Shown piece after piece: positions 27,414 to 37,694 of a stretch of 49,992 nucleotides of DNA. Location of the stretch: contig JAAZKV010000023.1 in assembly GCA_012799645.1 (NCBI GenBank), positions 1-49,992 of the forward strand. The letters run 5' to 3'. Source of the stretch: Candidatus Iainarchaeum sp. (GTDB lineage Archaea; Iainarchaeota; Iainarchaeia; Iainarchaeales; JAAZKV01). Below the pieces are notes generated by a model. That model did no database searches. It worked only from the letters and a program-made list of their open reading frames with translations, and was not told the origin of the DNA. The position numbers and the translations under genes are program-made. Position 1 is the first letter of the stretch, and each line of letters opens with the position of its first letter.

Positions 27414-27683
27414 ACACCAAAACCAACAAATACTAAACCATAATAATTACTAAATCCAATAATTACCAAATCAAATATAACTACTAATCCCAATAATTAC
27501 CAAACCAACATATACTACTAACCCAATTCTAATATACCAACCAATCAAATCTACTATCAAATAAAAAAACAATTTCTCCTTAATAACTCTTTACATCCCT
27601 CACAAATACATTTCACTCCAAAACATTTCACTCCAAAACATTTCCAACTAATACATTCCCCACTAATGTATTTTCTCCCAAAA

Positions 27684-28166
27684 TTAAACAACTACAATGA
27701 AAGGTAATTGTCTGTATGATAAAACAAAATAAACCCCTTTTTTTAATACTTGAATTTTTTTTGTGTCAAGAGAATCAATTGATTCAATAGTGGTAACATT
27801 ATTCAACTCATACCCATCAAGATACACTACATCAATATTAGAAATTTTTGAAGAAGAAAAATTTTTCACCGAAATTGAACCATTTGAATAAAATGAAAGC
27901 AAACCCGGTTTAAAAAATAACAAAAACAACAAAACAAATAAACAAGAAAAGAAAAAAAACCTAAAAGCTCTTTTTGTTTTATCCACCCCAAAACTTTTCT
28001 CATACCTCTTTATCACTTCCTCAGGAATAACTCTTTTTGAAAACAAAACAGACATATTTTTGTCAATATCCTCTGCTTTTTTATCCAATTGTTTTTGAAC
28101 TTTAACCTCTTGTTTTTTTAATTCAGGAACCTCAAATTCGATTAAATAAAAATCCTTGTCAAGCAT
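27684..28166 (-). CDS. Hypothetical single-TM membrane protein (ORF track start 28250)
   Basis: MLDKDFYLIEFEVPEL...FFFFSCLFVLLFLLFF; TATA (GCTTATATAT, minus) near 28186-28195 about 25 nt from ATG 28166. Confidence 0.65.
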   Translation of the reverse strand: MLDKDFYLIEFEVPELKKQEVKVQKQLDKKAEDIDKNMSVLFSKRVIPEEVIKRYEKSFGVDKTKRAFRFFFFSCLFVLLFLLFFKPGLLSFYSNGSISVKNFSSSKISNIDVVYLDGYELNNVTTIESIDSLDTKKIQVLKKGVYFVLSYRQLPFIVVV

Positions 28167-28239
28167 AACTAAATTAGGCAATACAATATATAAGCATTTC
28201 ACAAACAACCAACAACAAAGTTTGAATTCTTTTAGCCAC

Positions 28240-28253
28240 CAAGTGCGCACTTG
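28240..28253. promoter_or_regulatory. Perfect 14-bp palindrome CAAGTGCGCACTTG in the mcm divergent region
   Basis: Exact inverted repeat, GC-rich relative to surroundings. Confidence 0.5.
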
Positions 28254-28452
28254 TTAGAAATCCAAACCACGAAAGTATTAATCAAAGTAAGGTGTAATAT
28301 AATAGAAAGAAAAAAAATAAAAAAAAATAAAAAAAAAGAAAGAATAATAAACAATCTAATTCTCCCAAACGATACAAAGTAGTGGCAGTGCGCCAAGCAT
28401 AGAGTTTTAAACGAAAAGTGAAAAGTATTTTTTGAGGAAAGGGGGGAGTTAA

Positions 28453-30567
28453 ATGGTTGAACTTAATTTAGAAGAAATTGAAAGACAAGAAAGTTCTCCA
28501 TTTACAGAAAAATTTGAAGAATTTTTCAACATTATTTATAGAAAAGAAATAGAAAAAATGGTTGAATCATACCCTGAAAAAAGAAGTCTTGTACTTGATT
28601 TTAAAGCACTTGAAAAATTTGATCCACTCCTAGCCGATGAATTGCTTGACAATCCTGACCCAGTAATTGAAGCAGCGGAAAACGCGATAAGACAAGTAAA
28701 TATCCCATCACTCCAAGTAGAAGAATTTAAACCACACGTAAGAATCAGCAACTTGCCAAAAGATAGAGAAATTGATCTAAAAGATATTAGTTCAAAACAC
28801 TTAAACAAAATGATATGCGTAGAAGGACTAATGAGACAAATCACTGATGTGTTACCAAAACTAATACTCGCTGTTTGGAAATGCAGAAGGTGTGGGAATA
28901 TTTACAAAATCCCACAAGATAGAAAAACAAAACTAACACAACCAAATATGTGTGAATGCAGATCAAGAGAATTTGAACTACTCGAAGACAAATCAGGGTT
29001 TATTGATTACCAAAAAATCGAAATACAAGAACCACTAGAAAAACTAAAAGGAAACGAACAAGCAGTGTACTTGAAAGTATTTGTAAGCGATGATATTGTA
29101 AACAAAGTAGCCGCAGGAGACAAAACAAAATTTGTAGGAATACTAAGATTACTTCCACCCGATAGAGAGAAAAAAAATATTTACGGAAAATATTTGGAAG
29201 TGAATTATTTAGAAGAAACACAAAAAGAATTCTCTGAAGTGGAAGTAACAAAAGAAGAACAAGAAGAAATAAAAAAACTCGCAAACGATCCTAATGTTTA
29301 TGAATTACTAATTGATAGTATTGCACCAGCAATTTATGGACACAACATAGTGAAAGAAAGTATTGCACTACAATTGTTCGGTGGAGTAACAAAAAATCTC
29401 CCAAACAAACAAATGATAAGAGGAAACATTCACGTACTACTAATCGGTGACCCAGGATGTGGAAAATCACAACTATTAACCGCGGCAAACAACATTGCTC
29501 CAAAAAGTATTTACATAAGTGGAAAAACAACATCAGGAGTAGGACTAACCGCATCAGCTGTTAAAGATGAATTCGGAGAAGGAGGATGGACACTAAAAGC
29601 AGGAGCACTAGTACTCTCAAGCGGAGGAGTGTGTATGGCTGATGAATTAGATAAAATGGAAGCCCAAGACAGAAGTGCACTACACGAAGCAATGGAACAA
29701 GGAATGATATCAGTAGCGAAAGCAGGAATTGTAACAAGATTCAAATCAGACACATCACTACTAGCAGCAGCGAACCCAAAATTTTCTCGCTTTGATCCCT
29801 TCACTCCATTCCTAGAACAAATAGAACTACCAGCATCACTAATCTCAAGATTTGATTTATTTTTTATGATAAAAGATGTGCTTGACAAAACAATGGATCA
29901 AAAAATATCAGAACACATTCTAATAACACACCAAAGTGGAGAAAAACTAAAACAATCAAACATTACAGGAAAAGCACTAAGTAAAAAAGAATTAGAAAAA
30001 ATTGAAGAAGTGACAAAACCAAAAATTGATCCAGAGCTATTACGAAAATACATATCATACGCAAGACAAAAATGCTTTCCAATCCTAACTGATGAAGCAA
30101 TGAAAACAATAAGTGAATTTTATGTAGGACTAAGAGACCAAGGAAGAGGAAAAGGAACCTACGCAGCAACCGCAAGACAACTAGAAGGACTAGTAAGACT
30201 CTCAGAAGCAAGTGCAAGAGTAAGATTAAGCGACACAGTAGAAATTGAAGATGCAGAAAGAGCAATCAGATTAGTAAAAAAATCACTAGAAGAAACAGTA
30301 ACTGATCCCGAAACAGGAAACATAGACATTGATATTGTAACAAGCGGAATAACACAATCAAAACAAAACGCAATAAGCATAGTAATGAGATTAATAAAAG
30401 AAGCGATGGGAGAAGGAATAGACATGGTTCCAGTAGAACAAGTAATAACCATGGGAATAGAAAAAGGGCTAGATGAAGAAAAAATCAAAAGCGCAATGGA
30501 AGACCTTGAAAAAAAAGGAGACATATACAGACCACGGCACCACTTTGTAAAACCATCAACAAAATAA
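28453..30567 (+). CDS. mcm: Replicative helicase MCM
   Basis: CRRCGNIYKIP zinc motif, GDPGCGKSQLL Walker A, FSRFDPFTPFLEQIELPASLISRFDLFF. Confidence 0.98.
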   Translation: MVELNLEEIERQESSPFTEKFEEFFNIIYRKEIEKMVESYPEKRSLVLDFKALEKFDPLLADELLDNPDPVIEAAENAIRQVNIPSLQVEEFKPHVRISNLPKDREIDLKDISSKHLNKMICVEGLMRQITDVLPKLILAVWKCRRCGNIYKIPQDRKTKLTQPNMCECRSREFELLEDKSGFIDYQKIEIQEPLEKLKGNEQAVYLKVFVSDDIVNKVAAGDKTKFVGILRLLPPDREKKNIYGKYLEVNYLEETQKEFSEVEVTKEEQEEIKKLANDPNVYELLIDSIAPAIYGHNIVKESIALQLFGGVTKNLPNKQMIRGNIHVLLIGDPGCGKSQLLTAANNIAPKSIYISGKTTSGVGLTASAVKDEFGEGGWTLKAGALVLSSGGVCMADELDKMEAQDRSALHEAMEQGMISVAKAGIVTRFKSDTSLLAAANPKFSRFDPFTPFLEQIELPASLISRFDLFFMIKDVLDKTMDQKISEHILITHQSGEKLKQSNITGKALSKKELEKIEEVTKPKIDPELLRKYISYARQKCFPILTDEAMKTISEFYVGLRDQGRGKGTYAATARQLEGLVRLSEASARVRLSDTVEIEDAERAIRLVKKSLEETVTDPETGNIDIDIVTSGITQSKQNAISIVMRLIKEAMGEGIDMVPVEQVITMGIEKGLDEEKIKSAMEDLEKKGDIYRPRHHFVKPSTK

Positions 30568-30711
30568 AACAAACAAAAAAACTAATAAAAAACCTAATAA
30601 AATCTAAAAAAACTAATAAAAAAAACAAAAAAATACTAATAAAAAAAACTAATAAGAAAACAAAAAAACAAAACACCAACACTTAAATAATCAACTAAAC
30701 AAAAATGATTT

Positions 30712-31644
30712 ATGAAAAAGAAAAAAACAACAAAAAAAATTGCTAAAAAAACTACTAAAATATTCAAAAACACAAAAACACTAAAAACCACTGAACAAAA
30801 CATTACAAAAGAAAACCAAACCAATAATGAAAGTTGGTTAAGTGCAGAAGTAATAATAAAACTAGCAATAATTTTTATCATAATAGAAGGAATCGGATTA
30901 TTTGTTGCAATAAACCTAATCCCACAAAATGTAGCACAACCACTATTCAGCGAAGACATAAATGATCCAATGAACGCCATCGGATTATTTGTAACAATAC
31001 TAATAATGACAGGAATAATACTACTAATACTAAAATACAAAAAAGAAAACCAATTCCTAAAACTAATAGAAGCACTTGCAATATTCTCAGCAACAATAAT
31101 AGTGATGAGTGCAATAACAACTAATGAAATACTCGCAATAACAATAGCACTAGGAATAACAATAACACGAATTTTAAAAAGAAAAAGCATACTACTACGA
31201 AACATAGTAGGAGCAATCGCTATTGCCGGAGCAGGAGCACTACTAGGAATATCACTAGGACTAATACCAATCCTACTATTCATAACAATCCTATCCATCT
31301 ATGACATCATCGCAGTGTTTGGAACAAAACACATGGTTACACTCGGAAAAGCAGTTACGAAAAAAAACTTTGCATTCACAATCGCAATACCAACAAAAAA
31401 ACACTTCTTTGAACTAGGAAACGGGGACCTAGTAATCCCACTACTAGTAGCAACAAGCATAATCGCAAACGGGTGGTTCATAAACAACCTACTAGTAGCA
31501 ATAATTTGTCTAATTGCGAGTTTTATTGGATTATGCACAAGCATCTATATGGTATCAGTAAAAAAAATAGCGATGCCCGCACTACCACCACAAACACTAC
31601 TAATGATAATAGTAATAATCACATCAATAATTTTCTTTGCATAA
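30712..31644 (+). CDS. Presenilin/signal peptide peptidase-like intramembrane aspartyl protease (A22 family)
   Basis: LSIYDIIAVFGTKHM (YD) and ELGNGDLVIPLLV (GxGD) in a multi-TM protein. Confidence 0.85.
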   Translation: MKKKKTTKKIAKKTTKIFKNTKTLKTTEQNITKENQTNNESWLSAEVIIKLAIIFIIIEGIGLFVAINLIPQNVAQPLFSEDINDPMNAIGLFVTILIMTGIILLILKYKKENQFLKLIEALAIFSATIIVMSAITTNEILAITIALGITITRILKRKSILLRNIVGAIAIAGAGALLGISLGLIPILLFITILSIYDIIAVFGTKHMVTLGKAVTKKNFAFTIAIPTKKHFFELGNGDLVIPLLVATSIIANGWFINNLLVAIICLIASFIGLCTSIYMVSVKKIAMPALPPQTLLMIIVIITSIIFFA

Positions 31645-31890
31645 AAAATATTTAAAAAAAACTAATTAAAAAAATATTAAAAAAAATGTTTAAAGAAAAA
31701 AACTTGTCAAAACAAAAATAAAAAATATTTAAAAAATAAAAATAACACAAATAAAAAAATCAAAACTAATTAAACAAAAAATAAAATAATTAAAAAAAAA
31801 TAAAACAAAAACTAAATAAAAAAATAAAAAAAAAATAAATTATTGGAGGATTAAATAAAAAATGAATAATTAAATAGAAAATTAAGAAAA

Positions 31891-32595
31891 TTAAACAACT
31901 GCTTGAACACAACTCATCGCTAAATAATCAGCAGGAATTCCGAACAATGATAAAATAAATGCTGCTCCAAAATAACCAGCATAAGCAATCAAAACATACC
32001 TCATAATTTTCCCAATAAAACAACCAACAAAAAACTTTATTTTACTATACCTTGCAAGACCGGCTGCAAGACCAATTACATCAAAAGGAAGCGGAGTAAA
32101 AGCAAAAACCACTAACAAAGGAATCCCAACTTTGTTTAATTGATCCTTCAAAATTTTTAGTTGAGCAATTTCACTTTTCTTCATCTTATTAAAAGTAGTA
32201 ATGCCCAAATAACCAATAATATACCCTGAAAATTCTCCAAAAGAAGCGCCAAGAGCAACAACCACTCCTAACAAAAGTGGAGAAAAAATACCTAAATTCA
32301 AAAACTCAACAACCGAAATAGGAGCAAGGAATATATCCAGAGGGAGAGGAAAAAACAAAGAAGCATTCGCAATAATTGAAACAAAAAATAAACCAACAAC
32401 TCCAACAGCACCCGAATTCTTAATAAAACAAAAAAAATCTTCAACCTTAAAAAAACCAGTGACAAAAGCTAAAATAATTAATAAAATAAAACCCCCAAAA
32501 ATAAGCATTAATTTATACTCAAAATCATTCTCTTTCTTTTTTGATTTACGAGAAGATTTTTTAGAAAAATTTCCAAAAGGAAGTTTAAAAACCAT
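31891..32595 (-). CDS. VTT/DedA-like membrane protein
   Basis: LGASFGEFSGYIIGYLG, FTPLPFDVIGLAAGLARYSKIKFFVGCFIGKIMRY. Confidence 0.85.
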   Translation of the reverse strand: MVFKLPFGNFSKKSSRKSKKKENDFEYKLMLIFGGFILLIILAFVTGFFKVEDFFCFIKNSGAVGVVGLFFVSIIANASLFFPLPLDIFLAPISVVEFLNLGIFSPLLLGVVVALGASFGEFSGYIIGYLGITTFNKMKKSEIAQLKILKDQLNKVGIPLLVVFAFTPLPFDVIGLAAGLARYSKIKFFVGCFIGKIMRYVLIAYAGYFGAAFILSLFGIPADYLAMSCVQAVV

Positions 32596-32701
32596 AAAAT
32601 AATAGGAAAACTGGCTTTTATATAGTTTTTGTTAGAAAAAATAATTAGAAAATATAATAAAATTTTAATAAAAAAAATGAAAAAATAAGAGAAGTGAAAA
32701 A

Positions 32702-33109
32702 ATGAACCAAAGTTATGAAGAAATGCTAAACAGAGCATACCTCTCAATACCAAAAAAAGCACAAACCCACGAAAGATTCGAAATACCAAGAGCAGAATCA
32801 ATGATACAAGGAAACAAAACAATAGTAAGAGGAATAAACGAACTAATCAAAACAATGAGAAGAGAAAAAAAGCACTTCCTAAAATACTTAATGAAAGAAA
32901 CCGCACTACCACTAAGCGAAGGAAACAACCAAATAATAATAAACGGAAAAGTAGGAGCAATCCAACTAAACAGATTAATAGAAAATTATTTCAAACAGTA
33001 CATACTATGCCACGAATGCGGAAAACCTGACACAAACCTAACCACACAAGGAGGAGTACAAACAATAAAATGTGAAGCATGCGGAGCAATAAAACCTGTT
33101 TCTATGTAA
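32702..33109 (+). CDS. eif2b: Translation initiation factor aIF2 beta subunit
   Basis: FEIPRAESMIQGNKTIVRG, C-terminal CHECGKPDTNLTTQGGVQTIKCEACGA. Confidence 0.96.
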   Translation: MNQSYEEMLNRAYLSIPKKAQTHERFEIPRAESMIQGNKTIVRGINELIKTMRREKKHFLKYLMKETALPLSEGNNQIIINGKVGAIQLNRLIENYFKQYILCHECGKPDTNLTTQGGVQTIKCEACGAIKPVSM

Positions 33110-33159
33110 AAATTGTTTCTATGTAAAAATTAATTCTAAAAAAAAATTGAAGTGAAAAA

Positions 33160-33456
33160 ATGTTAGCAAAAAAACACGAACTAGAATACCAAACAATACT
33201 CGCAATATGTGATAAAGAACACCTGAACAAAACCTACGAAGAAGGAAACATATCATTCACCGTGAGTGAAAAATTCTTTGGAGGAACAAAAGTAAGCGAA
33301 AAAAAATTAAAAGAATTATTCAAAAACTCAAACTCAATAAACCTCTTCGGAAACAAATGCGTAGAAATTGCTCAAAAAGAAGGTTTAATAACAGAAAGTA
33401 GCGTAATTAAAATACAAGGAATAAAACACGCACAAATATATGGAATACAACAATAA
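33160..33456 (+). CDS. DUF424 family protein
   Basis: ILAICDKEHLNKTYEEGNISFTVSEKFFGG; between aIF2-beta and aIF1A. Confidence 0.75.
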   Translation: MLAKKHELEYQTILAICDKEHLNKTYEEGNISFTVSEKFFGGTKVSEKKLKELFKNSNSINLFGNKCVEIAQKEGLITESSVIKIQGIKHAQIYGIQQ

Positions 33457-33624
33457 AAAAAAAGAAAAAATTGAAGAATAAAAAAAACAAAAAAAATAAT
33501 AAGAAGAAAAGAATTAAAAAAAATAAAAAATTAATAAAAAAATGGTAAAAATAAAAATCATAAAAATAAAAAAATATAAGAATAAAAAATTATAAAAATA
33601 ATTAAAAAAACTGGTGAGAAAAAA

Positions 33625-34002
33625 ATGGCAAACTTTAATTCACAAAAAAGAAAAAACCAAATGAACAAAAAAAGAACAGGAGGACAACAAAACTCTGAAC
33701 AGATAAATGGAGAAACCTATGTAAGAGTAAGAGTACCAAACGAAAAAGAACTAGAACAATTCGCAGTAGTACTACAACTAATGGGAACAAACCAAGTAAA
33801 AGCGCTATGCGAAGACGGAATTGAAAGACAATTCAGAATACCTGGAAAATTAATGAAAAAAGTATGGCTAAGAGAAAATGACCTAATCATTGTAAAACTA
33901 TGGGACTTCCAACCAACCAAAGGAGATGTGGTTTGGAGATTCTTAGGACACCAAACAGAATACCTAAAAAGAAACGGATACCTACAAAAACTACCAATCT
34001 AA
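33625..34002 (+). CDS. eif1a: Translation initiation factor aIF1A
   Basis: VRVRVPNEKELEQFAVVLQLMGTNQVKALCEDGIERQFRIPGKLMKKVWLRENDLIIVKLWDFQ. Confidence 0.97.
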   Translation: MANFNSQKRKNQMNKKRTGGQQNSEQINGETYVRVRVPNEKELEQFAVVLQLMGTNQVKALCEDGIERQFRIPGKLMKKVWLRENDLIIVKLWDFQPTKGDVVWRFLGHQTEYLKRNGYLQKLPI

Positions 34003-34232
34003 AAAAAAAACACACCACAAAACAAATAAAACAAGTAAAAAAATAAAATAAACAAAAAGAATAATAAAAAGAGAAAAAATAATTAAAAAAAAAACAAACA
34101 ACAAGAAAACAAAATAAGAAACGAATAATTAAAAAAACAAAAAAATAAAATAAAAAAATTAGAACAAGAGGCATTTTTCAACCCATACACACTCAACTAT
34201 TCTTATAAAATTACAAAAAAAGTGAAAAAAAT

Positions 34233-35066
34233 ATGAAAAAATTTTATACAAACCAATCACAAATAAACAAACAACTAAACGAACAACTAAATGAACAACA
34301 ACTAGAAGAAGGAAAACCAATAAAAGAAGAAAAACTAATCAAAGATGAACACACCAGAGAAATATTTGAACAAGTATTTGACAAAGCAACACTAAACACA
34401 GTATATGAAATAGCCAGAAAAAAATACTTTGAAGAAATAGAATTCGTTATCTCAACAGGAAAAGAAGGAAATGTGTTCAGATGCAAATCAGGAAACGGAC
34501 ATTATGCAATGAAAATATACAAAATAGAAACCTCAAACTTCAAACATATGATGGAATACATAGAAGGAGACAGAAGATTCAAATCAGTGAGAAAAGACAA
34601 ACAAGAAATAGTAAAAGCATGGACAAAAAAAGAATACAAAAATCTAGAAGAACTAACAAAAATAAAAGTAAAAGCCCCACTCCCAATAACATTTAGTAGA
34701 AATTGCTTACTAATGGAATTCATTGGAGAAAACGGAAACGCTGCACCACGCGCAAAAGAAAAACCATTCACTGATATGAACAAAGCTTACGAAACAATAT
34801 GTGAATACCTAGCAAAAATGATAAACGCAAAACTAATCCACTCCGATCTAAGCGAATACAACATACTAAACAACAATGAAGAACTAGTAATAATTGATGT
34901 GGGACAAATGGTGACAACCGAACACCCAAAAGCAAAAGAATTCTATGTAAGAGATATTAGAAACCTCTCAAAATGGTTTAGTAAAAACGGGGTAAAAACA
35001 AACTATGAAAAAATGTACGAACACGTAAAAGAAAAAACAAAAAAACCAAAAAAAGAAAAAAAATAA
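34233..35066 (+). CDS. rio1: RIO1-type serine kinase
   Basis: STGKEGNVFRCKSGNGHYAMKIYKIETSNFKHM, LIHSDLSEYNIL. Confidence 0.93.
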   Translation: MKKFYTNQSQINKQLNEQLNEQQLEEGKPIKEEKLIKDEHTREIFEQVFDKATLNTVYEIARKKYFEEIEFVISTGKEGNVFRCKSGNGHYAMKIYKIETSNFKHMMEYIEGDRRFKSVRKDKQEIVKAWTKKEYKNLEELTKIKVKAPLPITFSRNCLLMEFIGENGNAAPRAKEKPFTDMNKAYETICEYLAKMINAKLIHSDLSEYNILNNNEELVIIDVGQMVTTEHPKAKEFYVRDIRNLSKWFSKNGVKTNYEKMYEHVKEKTKKPKKEKK

Positions 35067-35179
35067 TTTTTAGAAAAAACGAAAAACAATAAAAAAAATG
35101 AAAAAAAAATAGAAAAATGAAAACACGAAAAAGAATTGACAAATGTTAAAGATTATAAAAGTAAACAAACAATAAATTA

Positions 35180-35731
35180 ATGAACAAAAAAAGTAATGAA
35201 AAAGTGAAAAATATGGAAGAACTAATCAAAATACCTGATGACCGAATAGGAGTACTAATTGGGCCAAAAGGAAGTGTGCGCGCAAAAATAGCTAAAAAAG
35301 GAAAATGCAAAATTGAGATTGATTCACAATATGGAGAAGTTTTTATTGAAGGAGAAGGAGAAGAATTTTTCAGAGCAGTGGATGTAATAAAAGCAATAGG
35401 GAGAGGATTTTCCCCAGAACGAGCATTCAAATTATTTGAACACGATTATTTACTAAAAATAATTGATATTACTGATTACACAGGAAAAAGCAAATCAACA
35501 CAAAAAGCAAAAAGAGGAAGAGTAATTGGAAGAAAAGGACTAGCAAGAACAGAAATAGAAAAAAAAACACACGCACTAATTTCAGTACAAGGAAAAACAG
35601 TAGCAATAATTGCACTACCTGATGAAATGAACAAAGCAGAAGAAGCAGTAAAAATGTTACTACAAGGAGCAAAACACGACACAGTGGACAGATACCTTGA
35701 TGGACACGGAGCAAACAAATTTGAATTATAA
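35180..35731 (+). CDS. KH-domain rRNA processing protein (Dim2/Pno1-like)
   Basis: IPDDRIGVLIGPKGSVRAKIA, GRVIGRKGLARTEIEKKTHALISVQGKTVAI, RGFSPERAFKL. Confidence 0.93.
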   Translation: MNKKSNEKVKNMEELIKIPDDRIGVLIGPKGSVRAKIAKKGKCKIEIDSQYGEVFIEGEGEEFFRAVDVIKAIGRGFSPERAFKLFEHDYLLKIIDITDYTGKSKSTQKAKRGRVIGRKGLARTEIEKKTHALISVQGKTVAIIALPDEMNKAEEAVKMLLQGAKHDTVDRYLDGHGANKFEL

Positions 35732-35896
35732 AAAAATAAAAAAACAAAAATAAGCAAAACAACAAACTATTTGAAAATCAACCAACAAAGATTTAGCAAT
35801 TATTTAACCATTATTACTTTCCCAAAAATTTTCAAGAAGGCTTTTTAAGTCTTTTCTTCTTTTTTTATTGCGTAGATAAAGACACTGGTGAGTTAA

Positions 35897-37636
35897 TTGA
35901 GTGCAGAAAAAACAAAAAAAGAAACCAAAATAAAAAATAATGATGATGAAAAAGCTTATGTAATAAAAAAAGCTGCTGAAAATCTTGAAAAAGAATTCAA
36001 AGAACACTCAGTAGCGGAATTCTTTAAAAAAAATAAACAAATGCTAGGACTTTACGGAAAAGTAAGAACACTAACAATGATAATACACGAATATGTATCA
36101 AATTCTCTTGATGCTTGTGAAGAAACAGGAATATTACCCGATATTGATGTTAAAATTGATGAACTTGGAGAAGAATACTATGAAGTAACAGTAAAAGATA
36201 ACGGACCAGGAATTAGCAGAGAAAATGTTGGAAAAGCTTTCGGAAAACTATTAGCAGGAACAAAATTTCACAGATTGAAACAAAGCAGAGGACAACAAGG
36301 AATTGGTTGTTCAGGATGTACAATGCTATCACAAATGACAACAGGAAAACCATCAAAAATAATTACAGGACAACAAGGAAAAAAACCAATCTCACTAGAA
36401 CTAACAATAGATCCAAGCAAAAACGAACCAAAAATTGAGGAAATAAAAGAAATAGAAAAAGAATTCCGAGGAACAGCAGTTGCAGCAAAATTCAAAGGAG
36501 TGTTATACAGAGACTCTGACCAAGGAGCACTTGAATATTTACGAAGAACAGCAATCGCAAATCCGCACGCAAAAATATCTTTCAGAGACCCACTAGGACA
36601 AAAAATTGTTTTTAATAGAACACAAACAGTATTGCCAGAACTTGCAGGAGAAATAAAACCACACCCAAAAGGAGTAACAGTTGATGATGTAATTTTTATG
36701 GGAAAAAAAACCGGGGCAAGAACAACACTAAGTTTTTTGACCAATGAATTTGATAGAATGGGAGCAAAAGGACTAAACGAACTAAAACAAATGGTTGATT
36801 TTGATTTAATAAAAGATCCAAAACAATTGGATTGGAGCGAAGCAGAACAAATAATCAAAGCGTTCAAAAAAATTGATTTCATTGCACCTACAACAGATTC
36901 ACTAAGACCAATAGGAGAAAAACAAATACAAGGATCACTAGAAAATATTGTAAAACCAGAATTCTTAACTGTGATGACAAGAAAACCAACAGTATACGCA
37001 GGAGGATACCCATTCCAAGTAGAAATAGCAATCGCATACGGAGGAGGAGCAGGAAGAAAAGTAGGAGAAGAAACAAAAATGGAAATAATGCGATTCGCAA
37101 ACAGAGTACCACTATTATTTGATCAAGGAAACTGTGCCCTAACAAAAGCAATACAATCAGTGGATTGGAAAAGATATGATATAAAAGATCCTGACACATC
37201 CCCAGTAACAATATTCATTAATTTTATTTCAGTACACATACCCTACACAGGAGCAGGAAAACAAGCAATAGCTGATGAAGAAGAAGTACTAGAAGAAGTA
37301 AGACTTGCGCTAATGCAAACAGGAAGAAAAGCAGGAATATACATTGCACACAAAAGAAGAGAAAGCGAAAATCAACAAAAAAGATTAATGTTCTACAAAT
37401 ACATACCAGAAATATGCAGCGCACTATCACAAATCACAAAAGCGAACGAAGAAAAATTGAAAAAAAACATGGAACAAATGGTGCTAACAAAATTAAAAAT
37501 AGAGGACGAAAAAAATGCTGAAATGCAAAAACAAGCAGAAAAAGCACTAAGAAATGATGAGAACAGTGTTGTAATAAAAGAAAAAAAACCAAAAACAGAA
37601 AAAAAAGAACAACACAACACAAAAAGAAAAAAATAG
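35897..37636 (+). CDS. top6B: DNA topoisomerase VI subunit B (apparent TTG start)
   Basis: HEYVSNSLDACEETG GHKL motif, GISRENVGKAFGKLLAGTKFHRLKQSRGQQGIG. Confidence 0.97.
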   Translation: MSAEKTKKETKIKNNDDEKAYVIKKAAENLEKEFKEHSVAEFFKKNKQMLGLYGKVRTLTMIIHEYVSNSLDACEETGILPDIDVKIDELGEEYYEVTVKDNGPGISRENVGKAFGKLLAGTKFHRLKQSRGQQGIGCSGCTMLSQMTTGKPSKIITGQQGKKPISLELTIDPSKNEPKIEEIKEIEKEFRGTAVAAKFKGVLYRDSDQGALEYLRRTAIANPHAKISFRDPLGQKIVFNRTQTVLPELAGEIKPHPKGVTVDDVIFMGKKTGARTTLSFLTNEFDRMGAKGLNELKQMVDFDLIKDPKQLDWSEAEQIIKAFKKIDFIAPTTDSLRPIGEKQIQGSLENIVKPEFLTVMTRKPTVYAGGYPFQVEIAIAYGGGAGRKVGEETKMEIMRFANRVPLLFDQGNCALTKAIQSVDWKRYDIKDPDTSPVTIFINFISVHIPYTGAGKQAIADEEEVLEEVRLALMQTGRKAGIYIAHKRRESENQQKRLMFYKYIPEICSALSQITKANEEKLKKNMEQMVLTKLKIEDEKNAEMQKQAEKALRNDENSVVIKEKKPKTEKKEQHNTKRKK

Positions 37637-37694
37637 GGAATGAAAATAATTAAAAAAATAAAAAAATTATGAAAAAAAATAAATTGTTAAAAAA

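Noticed and set aside
28167-28250. N-terminal Trp/Cys-rich extension of the 27684 ORF
   Set aside because: TATA-like element near 28186-28195 and ATG at 28166 indicate the extension is promoter sequence.
35897-35910. top6B start as a frameshift or misassembly
   Set aside because: TTG with GGTGA Shine-Dalgarno upstream gives an intact frame; non-ATG starts are common in archaea.
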